DNA of 64,000 bases from Exiguobacterium qingdaonense (GTDB taxonomy: Bacteria > Bacillota > Bacilli > Exiguobacteriales > Exiguobacteriaceae). The notes beneath the pieces were generated by a model that was not told where the DNA came from, did no database searches, and was given only the letters and a program-made list of their open reading frames with translations. How positions within the stretch are numbered: position 1 is the stretch's first letter; each line of letters opens with the position of its first letter. Made by a program: the position numbers and the translations under genes. The DNA lies in NCBI RefSeq assembly GCF_018617855.1, contig NZ_JACSKY010000002.1:62001-126000 (forward strand), in the 5' to 3' direction. Of the stretch, positions 26,678 to 34,698 are shown one piece after another.

Positions 26678-28249
26678 ATGGGTACGCTATGGGTCAACGG
26701 AAACATTTATACGTTAAACAAACCAGGAGAAATGGAACGTGCCATGTTTATCGAACACGGTCGCGTCTTAAAGATGGGGGAAGAGGGGAATCTCCGACGT
26801 ACATACGCCGGTCGAATCGAAGACATCGTGAACTTGAATGGGAAGAGTGTATATCCTGCTTTCACTGATTCACATATCCATCTCGTAGGGTATGGGGAAG
26901 CGCTAGACCGAGTCGACGCGAGTGAAGCGACGAACCTTCGGGAATTGCTTGAAACGATGAAACAACAAGGGTCAGATGACGAATGGATTGTGGCCGAGGG
27001 GTTCGATGACCGTCTGCTCGGTGAGATGCCGACACGAGAGAGGATCGATGAGGTGATAGGCGATCGTCCTGTCGTACTGAAGCGAGTTTGTCGTCATGTG
27101 GCGGTCGTAAACTCGAAAGGGCTCGAGCGACTTGGGCTCATACACCACACGGTCATTGAAGGTGGGAAGCTCGGTCGAGACGAAGATGGAAAGTTGAATG
27201 GGGTCCTATACGATGCCGCCTTGGACCTCCTCTATAAAGAACTAAGTGGAAACCGAAAGAAGAATGCGACTTCTTTACGACGTGCCATCGATTCGTTATT
27301 TGCTCATGGCATCGTAGGCGCGCACACGGAAGATTTGTTTTATCACGGGGATCCGCTTGAGACGATTCAAGCATATGAAGATGTCTTGGATGAACTACCG
27401 TTTCAGGCACATCTCCTCGTTCACGAACAGGTCGTGGACCGTGTGATTCAGCATGACGCGATGACAAAGCGGAAGCGGTTTGATTTCGGGGCGATGAAAC
27501 TTTTTGTTGACGGTTCGTTCGGTGGACGTACCGCTCTCTTATCGATTCCGTACGCAGATGACCAAAGTCAGCGGGGAATCGAAGTGCATCGGCCGGATCA
27601 TCTTGAAGCACTCGTCAAAAAGGCACGCACGTATGGGATGAATGTGGCGGCACACGTAATCGGGGATGCGGCGGTCGAACAATTTGTCAGCCTGCTCGAA
27701 AAATATCCGGCGAAAAAAGGGACGCGCGACCGAATCATTCATGCCTCATTGTTAAACGATTCGCTCATCAAGCGAATCAAATCGCTACCGGTACTGATTG
27801 ACGCACAACCTGTATTTTTATCGGATGACGTAGATATGTTGTTTGAGCGATTAGGGAATGAGCGTGTTCATGACGTCTATCGTTTCAAGTCGCTACTCGA
27901 CACGGGGGCATTGCTATTAGGGGGAAGTGACGCACCGATCTCGTCTGTCGACGTCCGTAAAGGATTGTTCGGGGCAGTGGCGCGTCAGTCCTTTAAAGGC
28001 TCGGCTACACTGAATCCGAACGAACGCCTGTCCATGTACGAGGCGCTCCGAAGCTTCACGTATTCACCTCATGTCGCGACGGGCACACACGGAAGGAACG
28101 GGCTACTGATCCAAAGTTACAATGCAAACTTTACAGTGTGGGACGAAGACTTTTTCGAGTTAAGTGGGGAGGCTATTCTCCATAATCGCCTCCTTATGAC
28201 CGTGGTCGAAGGGAAACCTGTATTTGAAGCAGAGACGGTTACACCGTAA
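26678..28249 (+). CDS. Amidohydrolase-family metal-dependent hydrolase (YtcJ-like)
   Basis: A 523-residue predicted amide or imide hydrolase of the YtcJ/NfdA branch of the amidohydrolase superfamily. The first metal site HIHL follows YPAFTDS near residue 65, further metal residues lie near HVIGD (about 325) and HASLL (about 355), and the catalytic Asp is in LLGGSDAPISS near 415. The substrate cannot be told from the sequence. AAGGAGG precedes the ATG. The gene lies between ezrA and a convergent NAD kinase gene and has its own terminator. Confidence 0.88.
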   Translation: MGTLWVNGNIYTLNKPGEMERAMFIEHGRVLKMGEEGNLRRTYAGRIEDIVNLNGKSVYPAFTDSHIHLVGYGEALDRVDASEATNLRELLETMKQQGSDDEWIVAEGFDDRLLGEMPTRERIDEVIGDRPVVLKRVCRHVAVVNSKGLERLGLIHHTVIEGGKLGRDEDGKLNGVLYDAALDLLYKELSGNRKKNATSLRRAIDSLFAHGIVGAHTEDLFYHGDPLETIQAYEDVLDELPFQAHLLVHEQVVDRVIQHDAMTKRKRFDFGAMKLFVDGSFGGRTALLSIPYADDQSQRGIEVHRPDHLEALVKKARTYGMNVAAHVIGDAAVEQFVSLLEKYPAKKGTRDRIIHASLLNDSLIKRIKSLPVLIDAQPVFLSDDVDMLFERLGNERVHDVYRFKSLLDTGALLLGGSDAPISSVDVRKGLFGAVARQSFKGSATLNPNERLSMYEALRSFTYSPHVATGTHGRNGLLIQSYNANFTVWDEDFFELSGEAILHNRLLMTVVEGKPVFEAETVTP

Positions 28250-28251
28250 AA

Positions 28252-28294
28252 AAGAGGAGCTGATTCATCCGCATTGGGTGAATCAGCTCCTCTT
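28252..28294. terminator. Bidirectional terminator between the amidohydrolase and NAD kinase genes
   Basis: A perfect 16-bp stem (28252-28267 with 28279-28294) with an 11-nt loop between convergent genes. Confidence 0.88.
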
Positions 28295-28299
28295 CTTGA

Positions 28300-29109
28300 T
28301 TAGAAGAACGAGCGTTGTACTTTATGCCAGAACGAGTTGGTCCGTAGTTTTACGGTTTTAATGACTTGGTCCGAGAGCTCGATATCAATCCGATCAGTAT
28401 ACTTCAAGCTGAGCGCCTCATTGTCCATCCCGATGATTGGGTAGTCGTTACCATCTTCTACGATACGAAGTGACAACTTGCGCGAATCGTGGACGATAAA
28501 GGACGAACCGAGCGTGCGGTAGCGATTGTTGTTGACCGAGGCGATCTCACTCACCTGCATGCATGGGATGAGTGGGTCGACGACTGCACCGCTCAGCGAT
28601 TTGTTATAGGCAGTCGAACCGGTCGGTGTCGACACGACCATTCCGTCCCCACGGAATGTCTCAAAATGTAAATCGTCAATATACACCTCGATGGCGAGAG
28701 ACTTGATGATACTGGATTTAATCGAAGCTTCGTTCAAACAGAGCAGCGATGTCGACTCGTTGATGGATGCGGAAAGAAGCGGATACTTCCGTACTTCAAG
28801 ACCTTCTTCGATTCGACTCGAGTTGTCCGAGAAAAGACGATCGACTTCATCGAGTTTATGTATATCGAAATCACAGTAAAACTCGTTCAGTCCACGTCCG
28901 AACCCGACGTAAATCGCATCCTGACGAAAACCGGTGTAGCGAACAGCCTGTAAGAATGCCCCGTCCCCGCCGATTGCGGCGATGATGTTTGCGTCCTCGG
29001 GTTGATTCACGATGTTGAATCCATGTTTTTCCCCGATTTCTTTTAGTTTCTTCACTTCTTTCGTGAATTCGTTGACGTTTCGATGGTACAAATAGACGTT
29101 GTTTCTCAT
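28300..29109 (-). CDS. NAD kinase (PpnK2/YtdI type)
   Basis: Phosphorylates NAD to NADP. The 269 residues contain the nucleotide motif AAIGGDGAFLQAV near 46-58 and the conserved DGMVVSTPTGSTAYNKS stretch near 155-171, and resemble B. subtilis YtdI throughout. The frame reaches an ATG at 29145, but a TATAAT promoter element covers that position, so it cannot be the start. The ATG at 29109, preceded by AAAGGGGATGA, fits both promoter and ribosome site. Divergent from tpx. Confidence 0.93.
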   Translation of the reverse strand: MRNNVYLYHRNVNEFTKEVKKLKEIGEKHGFNIVNQPEDANIIAAIGGDGAFLQAVRYTGFRQDAIYVGFGRGLNEFYCDFDIHKLDEVDRLFSDNSSRIEEGLEVRKYPLLSASINESTSLLCLNEASIKSSIIKSLAIEVYIDDLHFETFRGDGMVVSTPTGSTAYNKSLSGAVVDPLIPCMQVSEIASVNNNRYRTLGSSFIVHDSRKLSLRIVEDGNDYPIIGMDNEALSLKYTDRIDIELSDQVIKTVKLRTNSFWHKVQRSFF

Positions 29110-29143
29110 CTGAGTCATCCCCTTTGTCAATGGTGTCCCCCTC

Positions 29144-29149
29144 ATTATA
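29144..29149 (-). promoter_or_regulatory. -10 element for the NAD kinase gene
   Basis: TATAAT on the minus strand (29149-29144), 35 bp before the chosen start. No clear -35 is seen. Confidence 0.5.
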
Positions 29150-29266
29150 ACGTGTTTCTTCCGAGCGATATAGGGAAAACTGAAACAGAGTCAAAAGCAA
29201 GAAGTTTGTCAAAGGATCAAGTTCATCGATATGATGAAATGGAAACTACGAAAAGGGGATGAGTTT

Positions 29267-29755
29267 ATGACGACATTTAAAGGGAACAATGTGACATTGC
29301 AAGGGAATCCAGTCAAAGTAGGAGACGAGGCGCCTGACTTTCGCGTCTTGACGACTGCGTTAGAGGAAGTGACGTTAGCGAGTTATCCGGGGAAGAAATT
29401 GGTCAGTGTCATCCCTTCGATTGACACAGGCGTATGTGACGCACAAACGCGTGAGTTCAATGAAAAGGCGTCATCACTCGGTGGGACCGTATTGACAGTA
29501 TCAAACGACCTACCATTCGCGCAGCGCCGCTGGTGTTCGGCGTCTGGTCTAGACAATGTGGTCACACTTTCGGACCACCGCGACCTCTCATTCGCGAAAG
29601 CGTATGGCGTGTTGATTGAAGAGATGCGTCTTCTTGCACGCTCGGTGTTCGTCATCGATTCAAAAGGCGTCGTGCAGTATGTTCAATACATGGATGAAAT
29701 GACAGACGAAGTCGATTTCGGGGCGGCGCTCGATGCATTCAAACAAGCAGAGTGA
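29267..29755 (+). CDS. tpx: Thiol peroxidase Tpx
   Basis: An atypical 2-Cys peroxiredoxin of 162 residues that reduces hydroperoxides with thioredoxin. The peroxidatic Cys57 is in [12 protein letters not shown] and the resolving Cys90 in QRRWCSASG, the family spacing. The frame is open from 29231, but AAAGGGGATGAGTTT places the start at 29267. The tpx-ytxK-ackA order is the Bacillus one. A hairpin terminator separates it from ytxK. Confidence 0.95.
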   Translation: MTTFKGNNVTLQGNPVKVGDEAPDFRVLTTALEEVTLASYPGKKLVSVIPSIDTGVCDAQTREFNEKASSLGGTVLTVSNDLPFAQRRWCSASGLDNVVTLSDHRDLSFAKAYGVLIEEMRLLARSVFVIDSKGVVQYVQYMDEMTDEVDFGAALDAFKQAE

Positions 29756-29803
29756 TTCGTTTGGCGAAATGGATGAAAATAGCTTACACTAGTACGTGAA
29801 CCG

Positions 29804-29832
29804 ACCGGTCCTCTTATGGGGGGCCGGTTTTG
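29804..29832 (+). terminator. Terminator or attenuator between tpx and ytxK
   Basis: An 8-bp stem with one G-U pair (29804-29811 with 29821-29828) and a short T run. It may allow partial read-through into ytxK. Confidence 0.6.
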
Positions 29833-29852
29833 TATGGAAAGGATGAACGAAA

Positions 29853-30740
29853 ATGGAACGTTTTGAACAACTGTATCGTGATTGGAAGAAAGAAGCGAAA
29901 AAACTCGTCAGTGATTTGGACGTGTTACCGATCGAGGCGCTCGTCCAAGTCTTTGATCATGTCGACATTAAAAACGAGAAGACAGACGATGTGCGTAAAG
30001 CCGTCAGTTTACTTGTCCTAGAAGAAACGACGCAACTCCCTCCGAACAATCAACCGACACCGGATGCGGTCAGCCTCTTCATGGGTTACTTGGCTACAAA
30101 GCTGCTTGAGGAAAATGCGACGATTCTTGACCTTGGGAGCGGGACAGGTACGTTGACGCACGCCATTCTCTCTCAGTTAAAACATGCGACGGCGCAAGCG
30201 GTCGAAGTGGATGATTTATTACTTCGTCTTTCCTATTCCGTAAGTAATTTACTTGAGGAGCCGGTATCATACTTCCACCAAGACGCCATCGCTCCTCTCT
30301 TCGTTGAGCCGAGCGATCTTTCCGTTGCCGACTTGCCAATCGGATATTATCCGAATGACGAAGTCGCGGCCGGATACGAGATGAAACGAGATGAAGGGTA
30401 CGCCTATTCGCATTTCCTCATGATGGAACAGGCGATTCGTCATACGAAACCAGGGGGACATGGGTTGTTTGTCATCCCGAACAATTTGTTTGAACAGGAT
30501 GATGAAGGGAAATTAAAACAGTGGATGGACCGTGAAGCCGTTGTGAAAGGCGTCATCCAACTCCCGACGACGATGTTCAAAGACGAGCGTTATGCGAAGA
30601 GCTTGTTGCTCCTTCAAAAGTTAGGGGAGGACGTCAGCCGTCCAAAACAAGCCTTATTTGTGGAACTTCCTTCGTTCACAGATGTAAGAGCGGTAGCAAA
30701 TGTGGTGAAACAGATTGATGACTGGTTTAAAACAACATAA
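29853..30740 (+). CDS. ytxK: Class I methyltransferase-like protein YtxK
   Basis: A 295-residue Rossmann-fold protein of the adenine-specific DNA methylase-like type. The S-adenosylmethionine loop is ILDLGSGTGTL near residues 91-101, and DLPIGYYP near 157 stands where N6-adenine methyltransferases carry (D/N)PPY. No recognition domain is obvious, and the function of the YtxK family is unknown. It lies between tpx and ackA as in B. subtilis. GGAAAGGATG precedes the ATG. Confidence 0.88.
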   Translation: MERFEQLYRDWKKEAKKLVSDLDVLPIEALVQVFDHVDIKNEKTDDVRKAVSLLVLEETTQLPPNNQPTPDAVSLFMGYLATKLLEENATILDLGSGTGTLTHAILSQLKHATAQAVEVDDLLLRLSYSVSNLLEEPVSYFHQDAIAPLFVEPSDLSVADLPIGYYPNDEVAAGYEMKRDEGYAYSHFLMMEQAIRHTKPGGHGLFVIPNNLFEQDDEGKLKQWMDREAVVKGVIQLPTTMFKDERYAKSLLLLQKLGEDVSRPKQALFVELPSFTDVRAVANVVKQIDDWFKTT

Positions 30741-30793
30741 AAATAATGGACAAAACACTTGAAAAAGTTATGTGAAATCAAGTATCTTCAATA

Positions 30794-30807
30794 TGATACA
30801 GTTATCG
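30794..30807 (+). promoter_or_regulatory. Candidate cre site upstream of ackA
   Basis: TGATACAGTTATCG matches the cre consensus at 12 of 14 positions; one of the mismatches is in the central CG. It lies 57 bp before the ackA start, where an upstream cre activates ackA in B. subtilis. Confidence 0.35.
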
Positions 30808-30863
30808 TTTTTACGTTAAACAGATAAATATGCGTTGAAAATGAAAGATAAGAGGTGTATGAC

Positions 30864-32075
30864 ATGACAAAAATTATGGCAGTCAATGCTGGTAGTTCAT
30901 CGCTCAAGTTCCAGTTGCTCGAGATGCCTTCGGAAGAGTTGCTCGCAGTTGGACTCGTGGAGCGTGTAGGGAAAGAAGATGCAATTTTTACGATTAAATA
31001 CGGAGAAGGACAGAAGTTCAACGTAGTCACTCCGCTTCACACGCACAAAGAAGCAGTTGAATTGGCATTGGAGAAGTTGATTGAACTCGACATCATTCAA
31101 TCGTTCGATGAAATTTCTGGAGTGGGACACCGTGTGTTGCACGGAAAAGAGCTATATGCGGATTCGGTCGTGATCGACGATGAAGTCATGAAGAACATCG
31201 AATCGTTCACAGAGCTTGGACCACTTCACATCCCGCCAAACTTGACTGGGATTCGCGCGTTCCAAGCAATCTTGCCGAACGTTCAACAAGTTGCGGTGTT
31301 CGATACAGCATTCCACCAGTCCATGCCTGAAGAGAACTTCTTATACAGTCTTCCGTATGAATACTATACGGAGCATGGTGTCCGTAAGTATGGCTTCCAC
31401 GGGACGAGCCACAAGTACGTCACGCAGCGTGCGGCAGAACTTCTCGGTCGTCCACTCGAAGATTTGCGATTGATCTCATGTCACCTCGGTAGCGGTGCAT
31501 CGATTGCAGCGGTCGCAGGTGGTCGTTCAATCGATACAACGATGGGCTTCACGCCACTTGAAGGAATCACGATGGGAACACGCTCAGGTTCACTCGACCC
31601 TGCCCTCATCCCGTTCTTGATGCAAAAAACAGGGAAGTCTGCTGAGGACGTATTGAACGTCATGAATAAAGAGTCTGGTGTTTACGGTCTCTCTGGTATC
31701 TCGAGTGACTTGCGTGACATCGAGCAAGCGGCTGCAGAAGGAAACCATCGTGCAGAAGTCTCGCTCAAAATCTTCTCAAACCGGATTCACGGTTACATCG
31801 GTCAATATGCGGCTGAAATGAATGGTGTCGACGCCATCCTCTTCACAGCAGGTGTCGGTGAGAACTCGGATGTCATCCGTGAGCGGATCCTTCGCGGTCT
31901 CGAGTTCATGGGTGTCTATTGGGACCCTTCACTCAACAATGGTGCTCGCGGAAAAGAGTTGTTCATCAACTACCCACACTCACCAGTTAAAGTAATCATC
32001 ATCCCGACAAACGAAGAATTGGTCATTGCGCGTGACACGGTTCGCATCGCAAACCTTGTCGAAGAACACGCTTGA
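30864..32075 (+). CDS. ackA: Acetate kinase
   Basis: AckA converts acetyl phosphate and ADP to acetate and ATP, the energy-yielding step of acetate overflow. The 403 residues include the N-terminal [14 protein letters not shown], the [10 protein letters not shown] motif near 175, and nucleotide-site motifs [10 protein letters not shown] near 203 and FTAGVGENS near 323. A GTG at 30855 extends the frame, but GAGGTG overlaps it and points to the ATG at 30864. Downstream of ytxK, with a strong terminator behind it. Confidence 0.97.
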   Translation: MTKIMAVNAGSSSLKFQLLEMPSEELLAVGLVERVGKEDAIFTIKYGEGQKFNVVTPLHTHKEAVELALEKLIELDIIQSFDEISGVGHRVLHGKELYADSVVIDDEVMKNIESFTELGPLHIPPNLTGIRAFQAILPNVQQVAVFDTAFHQSMPEENFLYSLPYEYYTEHGVRKYGFHGTSHKYVTQRAAELLGRPLEDLRLISCHLGSGASIAAVAGGRSIDTTMGFTPLEGITMGTRSGSLDPALIPFLMQKTGKSAEDVLNVMNKESGVYGLSGISSDLRDIEQAAAEGNHRAEVSLKIFSNRIHGYIGQYAAEMNGVDAILFTAGVGENSDVIRERILRGLEFMGVYWDPSLNNGARGKELFINYPHSPVKVIIIPTNEELVIARDTVRIANLVEEHA

Positions 32076-32084
32076 TGAGACGAC

Positions 32085-32115
32085 CCCACGTTATGACGTA
32101 ACGTGGGTTTTTTTT
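32085..32115 (+). terminator. Terminator after ackA
   Basis: A perfect 9-bp stem (32085-32093 with 32099-32107) followed by eight T residues. Confidence 0.93.
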
Positions 32116-32199
32116 GAGCCTTTTTTACTAGCGGAAAGAGAATTGAATAGGACAAATGGTTTGGCGGTTGTAATATAAGGCGAGCTTTTCATATCGTTT

Positions 32200-32216
32200 T
32201 GTAACGTTCGCGTCAT
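32200..32216 (+). promoter_or_regulatory. Degenerate WalR-like box, distal copy
   Basis: TGTAAC-N5-CGTCAT: the first half fits the WalR half-site TGTWAH, the second has two mismatches. It is a copy of the better element at 32314-32330. Confidence 0.3.
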
Positions 32217-32313
32217 GATTGGACCATATATTGGATGTAAATTTATATAAATATCTCTTTTTCGTTTCGGTATGTCAAAGAATGTTGAAAAAGCGGTCAA
32301 AATGACATCTGTC

Positions 32314-32330
32314 TGTAACGTACGTGTCAT
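32314..32330 (+). promoter_or_regulatory. WalR-like box, proximal copy
   Basis: TGTAAC-N5-TGTCAT matches the WalR (YycF) direct repeat TGTWAH-N5-TGTWAH at all positions but one. B. subtilis yocH, a 3D-domain wall protein gene, is a classic WalR target, which fits the gene downstream. Confidence 0.5.
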
Positions 32331-32479
32331 TCAAATGAACAGGAAGTGTAACGGCACGAGTGGATATTTCGTCATATAGTTATCTGGACGAAATATTTAT
32401 TGGAATGCTGCAAGAGCACCTGTTATAGAAGTGACGCCATCGAACGAAGACAAACTGACGAAGAGAGGACGAAACACGT

Positions 32480-33082
32480 ATGTTGAAAAAAATCATGACG
32501 CTATTACTTCTCGCCATCGCTGTATTTGCCTTTGCCTTACCATCTCCACAAGTGGATGCGGCTACAAAAAAAGTGTATGTAGCAACAAAATCAGGTTCAA
32601 AGATGATTTATTCAGAGGGAAGATCAAGTGCACGGGTAATTGGGAAGATGACAGCGAGTGATCGTCTTCAACGTACAGGTTCTCGAGGTGCTTGGATTCG
32701 TGTGAACTATAAAGGGAAGGCCGGGTGGGTCCCGACAAAGAACTTGCGTACCGTGAGTGCTCCAAAACCGCTCCAACCAGCAAGCGTCAAAACGTATACG
32801 ATGAACGCATCGGCGTATACACCGTATTGCAAAGGATGCTCTGGTAAGACGGCACTCGGCTGGAACGTTCGTACTCAAAAACGCAACGTCGTCGCGGTGG
32901 ACCCGCGAGTTATTCCACTCGGAACTAAAGTGCAAGTATACGTAGGGAACAAGTTGTTAGGTACCTACACGGCAGCTGACACAGGCGGTGCCATTAAGGG
33001 AAATAAAATCGACATTTTAATGTATTCACATAGTGCGGCGATTCAGTTTGGTCGTCAAACCGTTACAGTCAAGGTGTTGTAA
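32480..33082 (+). CDS. Secreted SH3-3D domain cell-wall protein
   Basis: A 200-residue exported protein. It has a signal peptide (basic MLKK, hydrophobic core, probable cleavage after VDA near residue 27), an SH3b domain (about 28-90, ending in AGWVPTKNLR) that probably binds wall peptide, and a 3D domain (about 106-200). The conserved aspartates are in AVDPRVIPLG, AADTGGAIKG and KIDIL, the double-psi barrel active site shared with lytic transglycosylases and resuscitation factors. It probably cleaves or remodels peptidoglycan, like B. subtilis YocH. Upstream WalR-like boxes support a wall-homeostasis role. Confidence 0.88.
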   Translation: MLKKIMTLLLLAIAVFAFALPSPQVDAATKKVYVATKSGSKMIYSEGRSSARVIGKMTASDRLQRTGSRGAWIRVNYKGKAGWVPTKNLRTVSAPKPLQPASVKTYTMNASAYTPYCKGCSGKTALGWNVRTQKRNVVAVDPRVIPLGTKVQVYVGNKLLGTYTAADTGGAIKGNKIDILMYSHSAAIQFGRQTVTVKVL

Positions 33083-33090
33083 TGCATAAG

Positions 33091-33122
33091 AAAGGGTCTT
33101 GCGATTGCGCAAGACCCTTTTT
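33091..33122. terminator. Bidirectional terminator after the 3D-domain gene
   Basis: A perfect 13-bp stem (33091-33103 with 33108-33120) with an ATTG loop, between convergent genes. Confidence 0.92.
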
Positions 33123-33135
33123 GATGGAACGGTGA

Positions 33136-33573
33136 TTATTGACGGACGATGAGGACGTCACATTTCGCATAGCGGACGATGCTCTCAGAAACGCTTCCGA
33201 TAAAGAAACGTTCCACGGCGTTCAAACCGGTCGCACCACAAATAATAAGATCAATATCATGATTAGGCGCGATTTTTTTTGCAATCGTCACTTTAGGAGA
33301 ACCGTACTCAATGACAGTCTCCACTTCTTTTACACCGCGTTCTTTCGCGCGATTCACATAGTCTTCAAGCAACTCTTTGGCATATGTCTCAGCACGCTCG
33401 GTGATTGTCCGATCATACGCTTCGACAGTTGCAAACGTACGTGTATCAATCACGTGACCGACGTACAGCTTCCCTTCGTTACGAATCGCGACATCGATTG
33501 CTGTTTCGAATGCACGTTCCGCCTCTTTAGAGCCGTCAACGGCAGATAAGATATGTTTGTATACAATTGCCAT
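33136..33573 (-). CDS. Universal stress protein (UspA family)
   Basis: A 145-residue UspA-fold protein. It shows the N-terminal strand ILSAVDGSKEAERAF and the C-terminal ATP-binding pattern ICGATGLNAVERFFIGSVSESIVRYA (G-2x-G-9x-G-S/T), so nucleotide binding is likely. The specific role is unknown. The frame extends to 33630, but a TATACT promoter element lies around 33623-33628, and AAAGGTTGGGA precedes the ATG at 33573; that start also matches the family N-terminus. Confidence 0.9.
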   Translation of the reverse strand: MAIVYKHILSAVDGSKEAERAFETAIDVAIRNEGKLYVGHVIDTRTFATVEAYDRTITERAETYAKELLEDYVNRAKERGVKEVETVIEYGSPKVTIAKKIAPNHDIDLIICGATGLNAVERFFIGSVSESIVRYAKCDVLIVRQ

Positions 33574-33757
33574 GTAAATCCCAACCTTTCGCTCGAAATG
33601 TACGTTCGGCTTACATATATAGTATACCACTTCTTACAGTTTTCACGCTTTTCCATCATGAAAATGAATAATTTTTTTCATGACGATGTTCACGACATGT
33701 CCAAGTTTGGATTTCATAGATAAGAACGAGTAAAATGAGGAGGGAGGAGGTAGGTCG

Positions 33758-34483
33758 ATGAAACATGCAATGATTACATCCGGTGCGAAGGGGATTGGTC
33801 GTATCGTGACGGAACGTCTGTTGCAAGATGGGTGGCACGTCAGCATCTTGCAGCGTAACCCGATCGATTGGGAACATGAACGGATACATATGATTGAGTC
33901 AGGACTGAATGACCGTGGACAATTGCTTGCGGCGTATGAGGAAGCGGTCGAGCGATTTGGTGAGCCGGACGCATTAATTTTGAATGCAGGTCCTTATATC
34001 TTTGAACGAAAGCCACTCGTTGAGTTAACAGATGAAGAGTGGGATGAAGTGGTGACCGGTAACCTGTCGGCCTCATTTTGGCTGATGCGCCGTGCGATTC
34101 CATCGATGCGTTCGAATCGGTTCGGACGGATCGTCTCGTATGGGTTTCCTGAAAGTGGGACGGCACCTGGATGGGTTCATCGTTCCGCGTTCGCTGCTGC
34201 GAAGACCGCGCTCGTCAGTTTGACAAAATCGGTCGCGTTAGAAGAGGCCCCGTTCGGGATCACGGCAAATATGGTCAATCCAGGAAATATCGTCGGATCT
34301 CAAAAAGAGATGCGTATCGAGGAAGCTGGAGTAGATGAAGGGACTCCGGTCGGTCGACATGGGACGGGAGAAGATATCGCGCGTTTGATTTCTTTCTTAT
34401 TACATGAAGATTCAGATATGGTCACAGGAGCTGTCATCGATGTGACGGGCGGGGTCAACGTCGTCCATCAGTACCGAAAGTGA
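33758..34483 (+). CDS. ytkK: Short-chain dehydrogenase/reductase-like protein YtkK
   Basis: A 241-residue SDR-fold protein. The cofactor loop is TSGAKGIG near residue 8 and the structural motif LNAG near 74. The catalytic Ser region is present (IVSYGF), but the residue aligned with the catalytic Tyr of YxxxK is Phe (SAFAAAKTAL), with Lys retained. B. subtilis YtkK, as I recall it, also has Phe here, so the family may bind NAD(P) without classical SDR chemistry. GGGAGGAGG precedes the ATG. The substrate is unknown. Confidence 0.85.
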   Translation: MKHAMITSGAKGIGRIVTERLLQDGWHVSILQRNPIDWEHERIHMIESGLNDRGQLLAAYEEAVERFGEPDALILNAGPYIFERKPLVELTDEEWDEVVTGNLSASFWLMRRAIPSMRSNRFGRIVSYGFPESGTAPGWVHRSAFAAAKTALVSLTKSVALEEAPFGITANMVNPGNIVGSQKEMRIEEAGVDEGTPVGRHGTGEDIARLISFLLHEDSDMVTGAVIDVTGGVNVVHQYRK

Positions 34484-34541
34484 AGAGCCGGGCATCGATA
34501 TTCAAAGATGTTGAATCCTTTAGACGACGTCGCGCATGAAT

Positions 34542-34617
34542 GACTGGACAAACTGCTGTCTATGGGAGTGCGACTCGATGACACATACGCTTTAGGAACA
34601 TGACACAGTTTGCAGTC
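34542..34617. other. Imperfect long hairpin in the ytkK - M24 peptidase gap
   Basis: 34542-34560 can pair with 34602-34617 (GACTG, CAAACTG and TGTC blocks, about 16 bp with small bulges) around a 40-nt loop. No strong T tract follows, so it is not a standard terminator. Confidence 0.4.
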
Positions 34618-34635
34618 CTTCATTTTCTACATGAT

Positions 34636-34698
34636 AAAAAGTGCGGTCCAACGTGATAGGCTCTCAAAAGGAACTTATCAACATGGACCGCACTTTTT
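34636..34698. terminator. Bidirectional terminator between ytkK and the M24 peptidase gene
   Basis: A 15-bp perfect inverted repeat (34636-34650 with 34684-34698) whose ends are A/T runs. The 33-nt loop is unusually long. Confidence 0.7.

Larger units (their letters stand above)
32116..32479. other. 364-bp non-coding control region before the SH3-3D wall protein gene
   Basis: No convincing gene. It holds two diverged copies of a 17-bp element (32200-32216 and 32314-32330) that look like WalR boxes and, nearer the gene, a 10-bp inverted repeat with a 13-bp spacer (32364-32373, 32387-32396). A minus-strand ORF here owes its repeated MTRTLQ motif to the repeated DNA element and has no ribosome site, so I do not call it. 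Confidence 0.6.

Noticed and set aside
32091-32330. Minus-strand 79-codon ORF with internal repeat before the 3D-domain gene
   Set aside because: The repeated MTRTLQ comes from the duplicated WalR-like DNA element; there is no ribosome site and it overlaps the ackA terminator.
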